DNA of 55,955 nt from Halobacteriales archaeon QS_6_71_20 (GTDB lineage Archaea > Halobacteriota > Halobacteria > Halobacteriales > Haloferacaceae): assembly GCA_003020945.1 (NCBI GenBank), contig PXRU01000030.1, positions 1 through 55,955 on the forward strand, given 5' to 3'. A program made the translations under genes and the position numbers. Within the stretch, counting starts at the first letter, position 1, and each line of letters opens with the position of its first letter. Shown piece after piece: positions 17,100 to 25,087 of the stretch. The notes below the pieces were generated by a model. That model did not search any database, was not told the origin of the DNA, and saw only the letters and a program-made list of their open reading frames with translations.

Positions 17100-17597
17100 T
17101 TACGCTGTCGCCTCGGCCTCGTCGTCGACGAGCACGTCGTCGTACTCGCCGGCGTCGACGCGCTCGTTGAACGTGCGCGCGTCCTCGCCGTCGACGGTGA
17201 CACCCAGCGACGCGCAGGTGCCGCCGACCTCCTTGGCGGCCGCCTTCACGTCGTACGCGAGCAGGTCCGACAGCTTCTGCTCGGCGACCGTCCGCACCTG
17301 TTCGACGCTCATGTCCGCGACGAACTCCGTCTGGGGCTCGCCCGAGCCCGTCTCGAAGCCGGCCTCGTCCTTGACGAGTTCCGCCGTCGGCGGGACGCCG
17401 ACCTCGATGTCGAACGAGCCGTCGTCGTCGTACTCGACGGTGACGGGTACCTCCATGCCGTCGAAGGCGGCGGTCTCGTCGTTGATCTCGGAGACGACCG
17501 CCTGCACGTCGACCGGCGTCGGGCCGAGCTCGGGGCCGAGCGGCGGGCCGGGGTCGGCCTGGCCGCCGGGGATGAGCACTTCGATGGTTCCAGCCAT
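17100..17597 (-). CDS. rpl11: Ribosomal protein L11
   Basis: A 165-residue archaeal L11, part of the GTPase-associated centre. It begins MAGTIEVLIPGGQADPGPPL and includes the characteristic GPELGPTPVDVQAVV, then EQVRTVAEQKLSDLLAYDV and GTCASLGVTVDGEDART. The ATG at 17597 is confirmed by a TATA centred 28 bases upstream. It lies about 1.1 kb from the L1-L10-L12 operon on the same strand, separated by the PHP gene and with its own promoter. Confidence 0.97.
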   Translation of the reverse strand: MAGTIEVLIPGGQADPGPPLGPELGPTPVDVQAVVSEINDETAAFDGMEVPVTVEYDDDGSFDIEVGVPPTAELVKDEAGFETGSGEPQTEFVADMSVEQVRTVAEQKLSDLLAYDVKAAAKEVGGTCASLGVTVDGEDARTFNERVDAGEYDDVLVDDEAEATA

Positions 17598-17620
17598 GTC
17601 TCGGGATTCCCCGTCGCGTC

Positions 17621-17636
17621 GTTTAAGCGTTGTCTT
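17621..17636 (-). promoter_or_regulatory. Core promoter of rpl11
   Basis: Minus-strand GACAACGCTTAAAC, with the GACAAC box followed by TATA, centred 28 bases from the ATG. It is the same arrangement as before the ef1b operon. Confidence 0.7.
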
Positions 17637-17717
17637 TGCGTCCGTAGCGGCGCCTCCGTACGTGTGAACCGGTCCCACTGGAACCGGGTCGGCTCGGGAC
17701 GCGGGGGGTGCGGCGGC

Positions 17718-17765
17718 TTCGAACTGCCGGAGCGCGAGGCCAGTTTCGAACCGCCGGAGCGCGGG
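17718..17765. repeat. 27-bp-period direct repeat before the aldo/keto reductase promoter
   Basis: TTCGAACTGCCGGAGCGCGAG (first 20 bases at 17718) recurs at 17745 with two changes. The second copy ends at the base before the TATA GATTTATC (17766-17773). Two copies at a fixed 27-bp spacing just upstream of BRE/TATA are placed as an activator site would be; it may equally be an accidental duplication. Confidence 0.5.
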
Positions 17766-17797
17766 GATTTATCGCGCGGGCGGACGGCGACACGCCC

Positions 17798-18793
17798 ATG
17801 GACGAAGCCAGCTCGATGGAGTACACGCGTCTCGGCGACACCGGCATGGAGGTCTCACGGCTCTGTCTGGGGTGTATGAACTTCGGCTCGGACGAACCGT
17901 GGATGATGAACGACCGGGACGCGAGCGTCGACCTGATCCACGAGGCGCTGGACCTGGGGATCAACTTCCTCGACACGGCGAACGTGTACTCGACCGGCGA
18001 GAGCGAGGAGATCGTCGGCGAGGCGATCGCGAGCGCGAACCGCGAGGAGGTCGTGGTGGCGACGAAGGTGTTCGGCGACATGTTCGACGGGCCGAACGGT
18101 CGGGGACTCTCCCGGAAGCACATCCTCGACCAGGTAGATGCGAGCCTCGACCGGCTCGGCACCGACTACATCGACCTCTACCAGATCCACCGGTGGGACG
18201 AGGAGACGCCGATCGGGGAGACGCTGGCGGCGCTGGACCGCCTCGTCGAGAGCGGTCGCGTGCGCTACATCGGCGCCTCGACGATGACGGCGTACCGCTT
18301 CACGAAGGCGCTGTACACGAGCGACATCGAGGACTACGCCCGGTTCGCCTGTATGCAGCCGGAGTACAGCGCCGTCGACCGCCACGAGGAGGCGAACCTC
18401 CTCCCGGTCTGTTCGGGGGAGGGCGTCGGCGTCATCCCCTGGTCGCCGCTGGCCGGCGGGTTCCTCACCGGGAAGTACGAGCGGGGCGCCGACCCGGACG
18501 AGGGGCAGCGCGCAGAGGCCGACGAGTACACCCGCAGCCGGTTCACCGAGGAGAACTGGGCGGTGCTCGACGAGGTCCGCGCGGTCGCGGACGAGGTGGA
18601 CGCCACGCCGGCCCAGGTCAGCCTCGCGTGGCTGCTGGGTCGGGACGTCGTCGACGCGCCGATCATCGGGCCGCGGACGAGCGACCACCTCCACGAGAAC
18701 GCGGGCGCGGTCGACGTCGACCTCACCGACGAGCAGATCGACCGGATCGCGGCGCCGAAGACGCCGCGGTGGCCCGCGCCGGGGAAGGATTGA
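17798..18793 (+). CDS. Aldo/keto reductase
   Basis: A 331-residue NADPH-dependent oxidoreductase of the AKR superfamily (YghZ/Tas-like branch). The catalytic tetrad is present: Asp and Tyr in FLDTANVYSTGESE, Lys in VVATKVFGD and His in LYQIHRWDE. C-terminal SRFTEENWAVLDEV and GPRTSDHLHENAGAVDV provide the cofactor-binding part. ATG at 17798 lies 28 bases after the TATA, so it is leaderless; the Met at 17816 is an alternative. It sits upstream of the TrmB-family regulator and sugar transporter and may belong to the same carbohydrate locus. Confidence 0.9.
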   Translation: MDEASSMEYTRLGDTGMEVSRLCLGCMNFGSDEPWMMNDRDASVDLIHEALDLGINFLDTANVYSTGESEEIVGEAIASANREEVVVATKVFGDMFDGPNGRGLSRKHILDQVDASLDRLGTDYIDLYQIHRWDEETPIGETLAALDRLVESGRVRYIGASTMTAYRFTKALYTSDIEDYARFACMQPEYSAVDRHEEANLLPVCSGEGVGVIPWSPLAGGFLTGKYERGADPDEGQRAEADEYTRSRFTEENWAVLDEVRAVADEVDATPAQVSLAWLLGRDVVDAPIIGPRTSDHLHENAGAVDVDLTDEQIDRIAAPKTPRWPAPGKD

Positions 18794-18956
18794 CTCGGGC
18801 GCGTCGAGTGCGCCCCTCGGCGGCCACGCGGATCGCGGAACGAAGGCAGTGAACGGACGGCCACACGGATCGCGGACGGGGACGGGAACGGGCGGCCCCG
18901 CGCGACCGCGGCCGCGCAGACGGTACGGTTTTCTCGGTCCCGCTCGGCCGTCCGAT

Positions 18957-20021
18957 ATGGAGACGGAGTCGCTCGTCGAGACCCTGGAGGCGGCCGGCCT
19001 CTCGCCGTACCAGGCAGAGGCGTACGTGACGTTGCTGGAGCTGGGCACCGCGTCCGCAACCGACGTGGCCGAGGCCAGCGGCGTGCCGGCGCCGCGTATC
19101 TACGACGTGCTCCGTTCGCTGGAGGAGCGGGAGTACATCGAGACGTACGAGCAGGGGTCGCTGCGGGCGCGCGCCCACAGCCCGACGACGGTGCTCGACG
19201 ACCTCCGCGAGCGGGCCGACCGGCTGGAGCAGGCCGCCGAGGAGGTCGAACACCGGTGGGAACAGCCGGAACTGGACGCCGGCGACGCGAGCATCGTCAC
19301 CCGCTTTCGCACCGTCGTCGAGCGTGCGGAGTCGTTCATCGCCGACGCGAGCCACCAGATCCTGCTGTCGACGACGGCGACGAACCTCCGCAGACTCGCC
19401 CCGGCGCTGCGGGAGGCGAGCGGGCGGGGCGTCTCCGTGCGCGTCTCCGTCCACACCGCCGACGGGGAGGCGCCGCCGTCGCCGGAGCTGTTCGACGGGG
19501 TCTGTCTGGAGGCGAGACACCGTCCGCTCCCGGCGCCGTTCGTCGCGCTCGCCGACCGGCGACAGGCGTCGTTCGCGCACCACCCGGACTCGTACGACCG
19601 CTACGGCGTGCTCGTCAACGACCGGGCGCACACGTACGTGTTCTACTGGTACTTCCTCACCTGTCTGTGGGAGCCGTGGGAGACGGTGTACGACGCCGCC
19701 GACGAGGGGATGCCGACCGAGTACCTGGACGTCCGACACCTGGTCCGTGACCTCCGGAGGATGGACTGGAGCGAGACGCCGGTCCGGATCCGCGCCGAGG
19801 GGTACGAGACCCGCAGCGGCGACGAGACCACGATCGAGGGGACCGTCGTCGACGTGCGTGTTCCCTTCGCCAACGGGGCGCAGATGGGGTTCGACCTGGC
19901 CGGCCAGGTGACCGTCGACCTCGACGTGGACGGGGAGCACGTCAGCGTCGGCGGATGGGGGGCGATCGTCGAGGACGTCGAGGGGACGAGGCTCACGCTC
20001 GTCGACGGGCCGCCGCCGTAG
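18957..20021 (+). CDS. TrmB-family sugar-responsive transcription regulator
   Basis: A 354-residue regulator. Residues 1-75 form the TrmB winged helix (LEAAGLSPYQAEAYVTLLEL, then DVAEASGVPAPRIYDVLRSL), followed by a coiled coil (about 80-110) and the TrmB effector domain with FIADASHQILLSTTATNLRRL and a Trp/Tyr-rich segment (YVFYWYFLTCLWEPWETVYD). The C-terminal about 80 residues form a beta-rich domain, as in sugar-binding TrmB proteins. It lies 150 bases upstream of the ABC importer's lipoprotein gene, and is the obvious candidate regulator of the whole locus. ATG at 18957 starts exactly at the HTH domain. Confidence 0.9.
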   Translation: METESLVETLEAAGLSPYQAEAYVTLLELGTASATDVAEASGVPAPRIYDVLRSLEEREYIETYEQGSLRARAHSPTTVLDDLRERADRLEQAAEEVEHRWEQPELDAGDASIVTRFRTVVERAESFIADASHQILLSTTATNLRRLAPALREASGRGVSVRVSVHTADGEAPPSPELFDGVCLEARHRPLPAPFVALADRRQASFAHHPDSYDRYGVLVNDRAHTYVFYWYFLTCLWEPWETVYDAADEGMPTEYLDVRHLVRDLRRMDWSETPVRIRAEGYETRSGDETTIEGTVVDVRVPFANGAQMGFDLAGQVTVDLDVDGEHVSVGGWGAIVEDVEGTRLTLVDGPPP

Positions 20022-20101
20022 CCCGATTCTCCGACCACGTCCGGAACGAGGTCTGCCCGCCGGCGACGGCGACGGCCGCCGCCCGGTCGGCAGGTCCTCT
20101 C

Positions 20102-20147
20102 GAACGATCGATTAACAACTGTCGTTGTAAAGGCCCTTGACTATATT
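20102..20147 (+). promoter_or_regulatory. Promoter and candidate operators of the sugar ABC operon
   Basis: Three elements are visible. GAACGATCGATTAAC (20102-20116) shares its first nine bases with a site before the permease genes. ACAAC-TGTC-GTTGT (20115-20128) is a perfect inverted repeat. CTATATTA (about 20140-20147) is the TATA, centred 30 bases from the ATG at 20173. Both repeats lie upstream of the TATA, the position expected for activation. The binding protein is inferred to be the adjacent TrmB homologue. Confidence 0.55.
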
Positions 20148-20172
20148 AATGATTGTTCCCTATGACAGTCCG

Positions 20173-21657
20173 ATGTCCGATACGGATACACGGAACGGCG
20201 TATCGCGGCGGGGGTATCTCGCCGCTGCGGGTGGATCGGGGGTCGCTCTCGGCCTCGCCGGCTGTATGGGCGGCGGGGGCGGCGGGGGCGGCGACGGCGA
20301 ACCGATCGACACCGAGCCGCCCGAGGAGGACGTGACCATCCAGGTCGCGGCCGACTCGAACTTCGCGAACGCGTCCGACGAGATCGTCCGGACGCTCCGC
20401 GAGGACGGCGGCCTCCCGGAGAACATCACGATCGAGTTCCTCGCCGGCTCGTTCACGACCGGCGACCGGCGCTCGCAGTACCAGCAGCTCCTCTCGGGGG
20501 GCGAGGAGCGACCGACCGTTCTGATGATGGACAACGGGTGGACGATCCCGTTCATCGCCCGGGAGCAGATCGCGAACCTGAGCCAGGAGCTGCCCTCGTC
20601 GATCACCGAGCAGATCCAGAACGACTACCTCTCGAACATGGTCGCGACGGCACAGAACACCGACGGCGACCTGTTCGGCGTCCCGCTGTTCGCGGACTTC
20701 CCGACCGTTCAGTACCGCAAGGACCTGATGCGGGAGGCCGGCTACGGCGACGAGGACTTCGACACGTGGGCCACCGAGGCGATGACGTGGGAGGAGTTCT
20801 CCTCGGTCGTCGCGGAGACCCAGGAGGCCGCCGACGTGGACAGCGGCTTCCTCTGGCAGGGCGCCTCCTACGAGGGGCTCTCCTGCTGTGACTTCGTCGA
20901 GTTCATGGGCTCGCACGGCGGCTCGTACTTCGGCGAGTTCGAGAACTACTTCGGCCCCGTCGGTGACCGCGAGATCACCGTCGAGGAGGAGAACGTCATC
21001 GACGCGATCCGGATGATGCGGACGTTCATCAACGGGAGCAGCGACGAGGTCGCGCTCGACGGCTACGAGAACATCTCGCCGGACGCGGTCGTCCAGTACA
21101 CGGAGGAGCCCTCCCGCGAGCCGTTCACGAACGGCAACGCGGTGGCGCTGCGCAACTGGCCGTACTCGATCAACATCAACGCCGCGGAGGACGCCTTCGG
21201 CGAGGACCTCGGGGTCATGCCGATCCCGTACGCCGTCTCCCAGGAGGAGTCGCCGTACGACTCGATCGGCGGCAGCACCTCCGCGCTGGGCGGCTGGCAT
21301 CTCACGCTCAATCCGAACGCGAACGACTCGCGCAAGCGCGCCGCCCTCCAGCTGTTCCAGGCGCTCCAGGAGGACGAGGTCCGCCTGCGGATGTTCGAGA
21401 TCGGCGGGTGGACGCCGCCCATCGCCGACCTGATCAACACCGACCGCACGCGGGAGCTCGACGTCATCGGCCGGTACGTCGACACCCTGCAGGTGGCCGG
21501 CGAGAACGCGCTGCCGCGGCCGGTCACGACGGTCTGGACCCAGCAGTCCGCACAGATCCACAAGGAGGTGAACGCGAGCCTCCGCCAGCAGAAGACGCCG
21601 ACGCAGGCGATGAGCGACCTTGCCGAATCCCTGGAGTCGATCGAAAGCCAGGCGTAA
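20173..21657 (+). CDS. Carbohydrate ABC transporter substrate-binding lipoprotein
   Basis: A 494-residue extracellular solute-binding protein (family 1 type). It begins with a Tat signal (SRRGYLAAAGG, residues 11-21) and a lipobox LAGC with Cys31, then a Gly-rich spacer. It should therefore be exported folded by Tat and anchored as a lipoprotein on the outer face of the membrane. The mature part has the typical VTIQVAADSNF start, PVLMMDNGW-like and DLFGVPLFADFPTVQYRKDL segments. First gene of the importer operon; two permeases and an ATPase follow. Substrate unknown; neighbouring enzymes suggest a sugar or polyol. An upstream in-frame ATG at 20137 falls on the TATA and is rejected. Confidence 0.93.
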   Translation: MSDTDTRNGVSRRGYLAAAGGSGVALGLAGCMGGGGGGGGDGEPIDTEPPEEDVTIQVAADSNFANASDEIVRTLREDGGLPENITIEFLAGSFTTGDRRSQYQQLLSGGEERPTVLMMDNGWTIPFIAREQIANLSQELPSSITEQIQNDYLSNMVATAQNTDGDLFGVPLFADFPTVQYRKDLMREAGYGDEDFDTWATEAMTWEEFSSVVAETQEAADVDSGFLWQGASYEGLSCCDFVEFMGSHGGSYFGEFENYFGPVGDREITVEEENVIDAIRMMRTFINGSSDEVALDGYENISPDAVVQYTEEPSREPFTNGNAVALRNWPYSININAAEDAFGEDLGVMPIPYAVSQEESPYDSIGGSTSALGGWHLTLNPNANDSRKRAALQLFQALQEDEVRLRMFEIGGWTPPIADLINTDRTRELDVIGRYVDTLQVAGENALPRPVTTVWTQQSAQIHKEVNASLRQQKTPTQAMSDLAESLESIESQA

Positions 21658-21668
21658 CCGGACCATAC

Positions 21669-21694
21669 ACTTATTGTCATCATGAACGATCGTT
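21669..21694 (+). promoter_or_regulatory. Internal promoter with AACGATCGTT palindrome before the permease genes
   Basis: Between the lipoprotein stop (21657) and the first permease ATG (21705) there is a TATA-like ACTTATTG (21669-21676) and a perfect 10-bp palindrome AACGATCGTT (21685-21694). GAACGATCG is shared with 20102-20110. This would let permease and ATPase levels be set separately from the lipoprotein. Confidence 0.45.
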
Positions 21695-21704
21695 ACCAAG
21701 CGAC

Positions 21705-22712
21705 ATGAGTACCGAACGACAATCGGGCGGGACGCCCCGACGGGAGCGGTCGGGGGTGTACGTCGACACCGTCAGGTGGATGGAGAACCTGACGGAGACG
21801 CAGTACGCCTACCTGCTCCTGTCGCCCGCGCTGCTGCTGCTGGGGGTGATCGCCCTCTGGCCGCTGCTGTCGACGTTCCGGCTCTCGCTGTTCTCCGACA
21901 GCCTCGGGGCCGCGGCCGTCGGCGGGTTCCTCGGCCTGGAGAACTACGTCGCGATCCTGACGGGAGAGCGGTCGGCGCTGCTGCCGTCGCCGTTCCTGCC
22001 GCAGTCGCTGACGGTCGACGCGCTGTTCGGGAGCGCGCTCGCGGTGACGCTGGTGTTTACGGTCATCAGCGTCTCCTTCGAGACGCTCATCGGCTTCGTG
22101 CAGGCGCTCGTGCTCGACAAGGAGTTCAGCGGCCGGCGCTGGGTCCGGGTCGCGATCATCCTCCCGTGGGCGATCCCGATCGTCGTCCAGGGGATGATCT
22201 TCTTCCTGATGTTCCAGCCGAACGTCGGCTTCCTCGTCGGCACCGCCGACAACCCGGCGCTGTTGAACCGGCTCGGGCTGTTGACGACGACGCCGTTGGC
22301 GAACGCACAGGACGCGACGATGATCGTCATCGTGGCCGACGTCTGGAAGACGACGGCGTTCATGGCGCTACTTATTCTGGCGGGGATGCAGTCGATCGAC
22401 CGGAGCCTCTTCGACGTGGCGAAGGTGGCCGGCGCGTCGCCGTGGCAGCGCTTCAAGTTCATCACGCTCCCGATCATCCTGCCGACGGTGCTGGTCGCGA
22501 TGCTGTTCCGCACCATTCAGGCGATGCGGATCTACGGGCTCATCGAGACCGTCTCCGGCTGTACGACGGTGCCGTCGCTGTCGTGTCTGGTCGTGACGAC
22601 GTTCAGCAACCGGATGCTCGGCTCCTCGGCGACGATCGCGTTCGTTACCGCCGCCATCATCGGCATCGTCGTCTCGGTGTACATCGTCGGCTACGCGAGG
22701 GGTGAACTATGA
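21705..22712 (+). CDS. Sugar ABC transporter permease (MalF type)
   Basis: A 335-residue inner membrane permease with about six membrane helices (first: YLLLSPALLLLGVIALWPLL). The cytoplasmic EAA loop that contacts the ATPase is visible as FDVAKVAGASPWQRFKFITL (residues about 238-258). Partner of the next permease, with which it overlaps by ATGA. It transports the same unidentified substrate as the lipoprotein. The ATG at 21705 begins a short Ser/Arg-rich cytoplasmic tail. Confidence 0.93.
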   Translation: MSTERQSGGTPRRERSGVYVDTVRWMENLTETQYAYLLLSPALLLLGVIALWPLLSTFRLSLFSDSLGAAAVGGFLGLENYVAILTGERSALLPSPFLPQSLTVDALFGSALAVTLVFTVISVSFETLIGFVQALVLDKEFSGRRWVRVAIILPWAIPIVVQGMIFFLMFQPNVGFLVGTADNPALLNRLGLLTTTPLANAQDATMIVIVADVWKTTAFMALLILAGMQSIDRSLFDVAKVAGASPWQRFKFITLPIILPTVLVAMLFRTIQAMRIYGLIETVSGCTTVPSLSCLVVTTFSNRMLGSSATIAFVTAAIIGIVVSVYIVGYARGEL

Positions 22713-23644
22713 GGGACGGACCGCGTTCGGACGGCGGCGTCGCGACGGAGCCGGAACTGAAGCGCGGCCCGCTCCAGCGGTGGGTGGCGAAGTCGATCGA
22801 CGACCCGCAGCGGGTGTACCGCGCGATGTTCTACGTCGCGACGATCTTCTTCCTCGTCACCACGCTGTTCCCCTTCTACTTCCTGCTGGTGCTCGGCGTC
22901 ACGCCCGAGAACGTGCCGCTTGCCGTGGTGCCGACGGCGGTGGACTTCTCGGTGTTCGTCGAGGTGTTCCGGCAGGTCGACTTCCTGCGGTACATGGTCA
23001 ACAGCCTCGTGTTGGCGCTGACGACGACCGCGGTCGTGTTGCTGCTGTCGAGCCTGGCGGGGTACGTGTTCGGCCGACTGGAGTTCCCCGGCCGGGCGCC
23101 GCTGATGCTGGCCGTGCTGGCGATCAGCTACTTCCCCCCGGCGGCGTTCTTCGTCCCGCTGTTCCAGCTGTTCACCGGGAACGTGATCCCCGGGTTCAGG
23201 CTCTACAACACGCCCGGGGCGATGGTCCTACCCTTCAGCTCGCTGTTCATGCCGCTGTCGATCTTCATTCTCACGACGTTCTACGGGCAGATCCCCGACG
23301 GGCTGGAGGACGCGGCCCGCGTCGAGGGGACGACGCGGCTGGGCGCGCTGTTCCGGGTGATCATCCCCCTGTCGGCGCCGGGCGTGGCGACGGCGGGCGT
23401 GCTCACCTTCATCGCCGTCTACAACGAGTTCTTCTTCAGCCAGCTGATGAACAACGGACAGCCGGGCAACTGGGCGCCGATCGTGGGCGGGCTTCTCGGC
23501 CTGCAGCGGTCGGGCCAGTTCGAGGTGACGTACGGCATCATGGCGGCCGGCAGCATCATCGCCGTGGTGCCGGTGGCGATCCTCGTGGTCGTCGCACAGG
23601 AGAAGATCGTGAGCGGGCTGACCGCGGGCGCACTCAAGGAGTGA
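22709..23644 (+). CDS. Sugar ABC transporter permease (MalG type)
   Basis: A 311-residue permease with about six helices. The EAA loop reads LEDAARVEGTTRLGALFRVI followed by IPLSAPG, closer to the consensus than in the first permease. Its start overlaps the preceding stop (ATGA), and the ATPase ATG follows four bases after its stop, so this is one tight operon. Together the two permeases form the membrane channel. Confidence 0.94.
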   Translation: MRDGPRSDGGVATEPELKRGPLQRWVAKSIDDPQRVYRAMFYVATIFFLVTTLFPFYFLLVLGVTPENVPLAVVPTAVDFSVFVEVFRQVDFLRYMVNSLVLALTTTAVVLLLSSLAGYVFGRLEFPGRAPLMLAVLAISYFPPAAFFVPLFQLFTGNVIPGFRLYNTPGAMVLPFSSLFMPLSIFILTTFYGQIPDGLEDAARVEGTTRLGALFRVIIPLSAPGVATAGVLTFIAVYNEFFFSQLMNNGQPGNWAPIVGGLLGLQRSGQFEVTYGIMAAGSIIAVVPVAILVVVAQEKIVSGLTAGALKE

Positions 23645-23648
23645 TACA

Positions 23649-24827
23649 ATGGCACGAGTTCAACTCACCGACGTGACGAAACGGTACGAGGACGTGACCG
23701 CAGTCGACGAGATGAACCTCGACATCAGGGACGGGGAGTTCATCACGCTCGTCGGCCCATCGGGCTGCGGGAAGTCGACGACGATGGAGATGATCGCGGG
23801 GCTGACGAAGCCCAGCGACGGGACGGTGACCATCGGCGAGCGCGACGTGACGACGCTCCCGCCGAAGGACCGGGGCATCTCGATGGTGTTTCAGAACATC
23901 GCGCTGTTCCCGCACATGGACGTGTACGACAACATCTCCTTCGGGCTCCGCCTCCGCAACTACGAGAAAGGGGAGATCGACCGTCGCGTCGAGGACGCCG
24001 CGTCGATCGTCCAGATGGAGGGGATGCTCGACCGGATGCCCGACGAGATGTCCGGCGGCCAGCGCCAGCGCGTCGCCATCGCCCGCGCCATCGTCCGCGA
24101 GCCGGACGTGTTCCTCATGGACGAGCCGCTGGCGAACCTCGACGCGAAGCTGCGCGTCCACATGCGGACGGAGCTCCAGCGGCTCCACCAGGAGCTGGAG
24201 ACGACGATCGTCTACGTCACCCACGACCAGGCGGAGGCGATGACGATGTCCGACCGGATCGCCGTCCTCAACCGGGGGGAGCTCCAGCAGTTCGCCGCGC
24301 CGCTGACCTGCTACAACGAGCCGGCCAACGAGTTCGTCGCCGGCTTCATCGGGTCGCCGGCGATGAACTTCACGAACGGGGATATCACCGCCTCCGGCTT
24401 CAGTTCGACCCATTACGACGCGAGCTTCCCGACGGAGGGGGTCGCCGTCGCCCCCGGCAACCCGGTGACGCTCGGCGTCCGGCCGGAGGACGTCTACCCC
24501 GAGGAGTTCATCGAGGACGCGGTCGACCCGACGGAGCTGATCGGCGCCGAGGTCGACGTGCTGGAGCCGATGGGCGACGAGATCTTCGTCTACCTCATGC
24601 TCGGGGAGAAGGCCGGCTCCGGAATGGGCGGCGACGTGAGCGGCGACGACAGCCTGCTGATGAGCGTCTCGCCCGACAGCACCATCGCCGAGGGCGACCG
24701 CGTCGAGGTGGCGCTGGACCGCGCGAAGATCCACCTGTTCGACGACGCGACCGGGGAGGCGCTCGTCCACGGCGTCTCCCGGCGGACCGGCGCCGCGACC
24801 GACGCCCGCGGGGAGGAGGCCGAGTAG
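23649..24827 (+). CDS. Sugar ABC transporter ATPase (MalK/UgpC type)
   Basis: A 392-residue ATPase. Walker A GPSGCGKST (36-44), signature MSGGQRQRVAIARAIV, Walker B VFLMDEPLANLD and switch His in YVTHDQ are all intact. The last about 150 residues are the TOBE-type regulatory domain (NPVTLGVRPEDVYPEEF) typical of sugar importers. It powers import for the preceding two permeases. A small membrane-protein gene starts one base after its stop. Confidence 0.95.
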   Translation: MARVQLTDVTKRYEDVTAVDEMNLDIRDGEFITLVGPSGCGKSTTMEMIAGLTKPSDGTVTIGERDVTTLPPKDRGISMVFQNIALFPHMDVYDNISFGLRLRNYEKGEIDRRVEDAASIVQMEGMLDRMPDEMSGGQRQRVAIARAIVREPDVFLMDEPLANLDAKLRVHMRTELQRLHQELETTIVYVTHDQAEAMTMSDRIAVLNRGELQQFAAPLTCYNEPANEFVAGFIGSPAMNFTNGDITASGFSSTHYDASFPTEGVAVAPGNPVTLGVRPEDVYPEEFIEDAVDPTELIGAEVDVLEPMGDEIFVYLMLGEKAGSGMGGDVSGDDSLLMSVSPDSTIAEGDRVEVALDRAKIHLFDDATGEALVHGVSRRTGAATDARGEEAE

Positions 24828-24828
24828 G

Positions 24829-25023
24829 ATGGTCGAGGCGCTGTATCTGGCGGCGGTGACGCTGCTTTTCGTCCCGTGGGTGTACGGGCTGTACGCGTTG
24901 GTCCGCGACGGGAGGAACCGGTTCCTCCCGCTGGCTCGCCGGTACCTCCGGGGACGTCGCAGTCGTGCGAAACAGCGGGAGGAGGAGCGGGAGCGCGAGG
25001 AACGGGAACGACAACTATACTGA
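24829..25023 (+). CDS. Small membrane protein with charged tail, in the sugar operon
   Basis: A 64-residue protein starting one base after the ATPase stop, so certainly translated with it if real. Residues 3-26 form one hydrophobic segment (YLAAVTLLFVPWVYGLYALV). The rest is very basic, then a continuous Arg/Glu coiled-coil-like tail (about 44-62) ending in QLY. I recognise no domain. Position and tight spacing suggest an accessory subunit or stabiliser of the importer; this is inference. Confidence 0.7.
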   Translation: MVEALYLAAVTLLFVPWVYGLYALVRDGRNRFLPLARRYLRGRRSRAKQREEEREREERERQLY

Positions 25024-25055
25024 CGCCCGTACCGTCGCTCCCGGTACTGATGGTG

Positions 25056-25071
25056 TACTCGTATTCGAGTA
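25056..25071. promoter_or_regulatory. TACT-N7-GAGTA inverted repeat, candidate TrmB operator
   Basis: TACTCGTATTCGAGTA is a perfect inverted repeat (TACTCG...CGAGTA, four-base spacer). It fits TACT-N7-GAGTA, the motif published for Halobacterium TrmB, exactly. It lies 16 bases before the ATG of the first Gfo/Idh/MocA gene and about 5 kb from a TrmB homologue. Confidence 0.6.
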
Positions 25072-25087
25072 GTTCCGAGGTGGGTCG

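Noticed and set aside
17003..17203. Minus-strand ORF next to rpl11
   Set aside because: Ser/Thr/Arg-rich translation in a frame shifted from rpl11; a shadow with no independent start signal.
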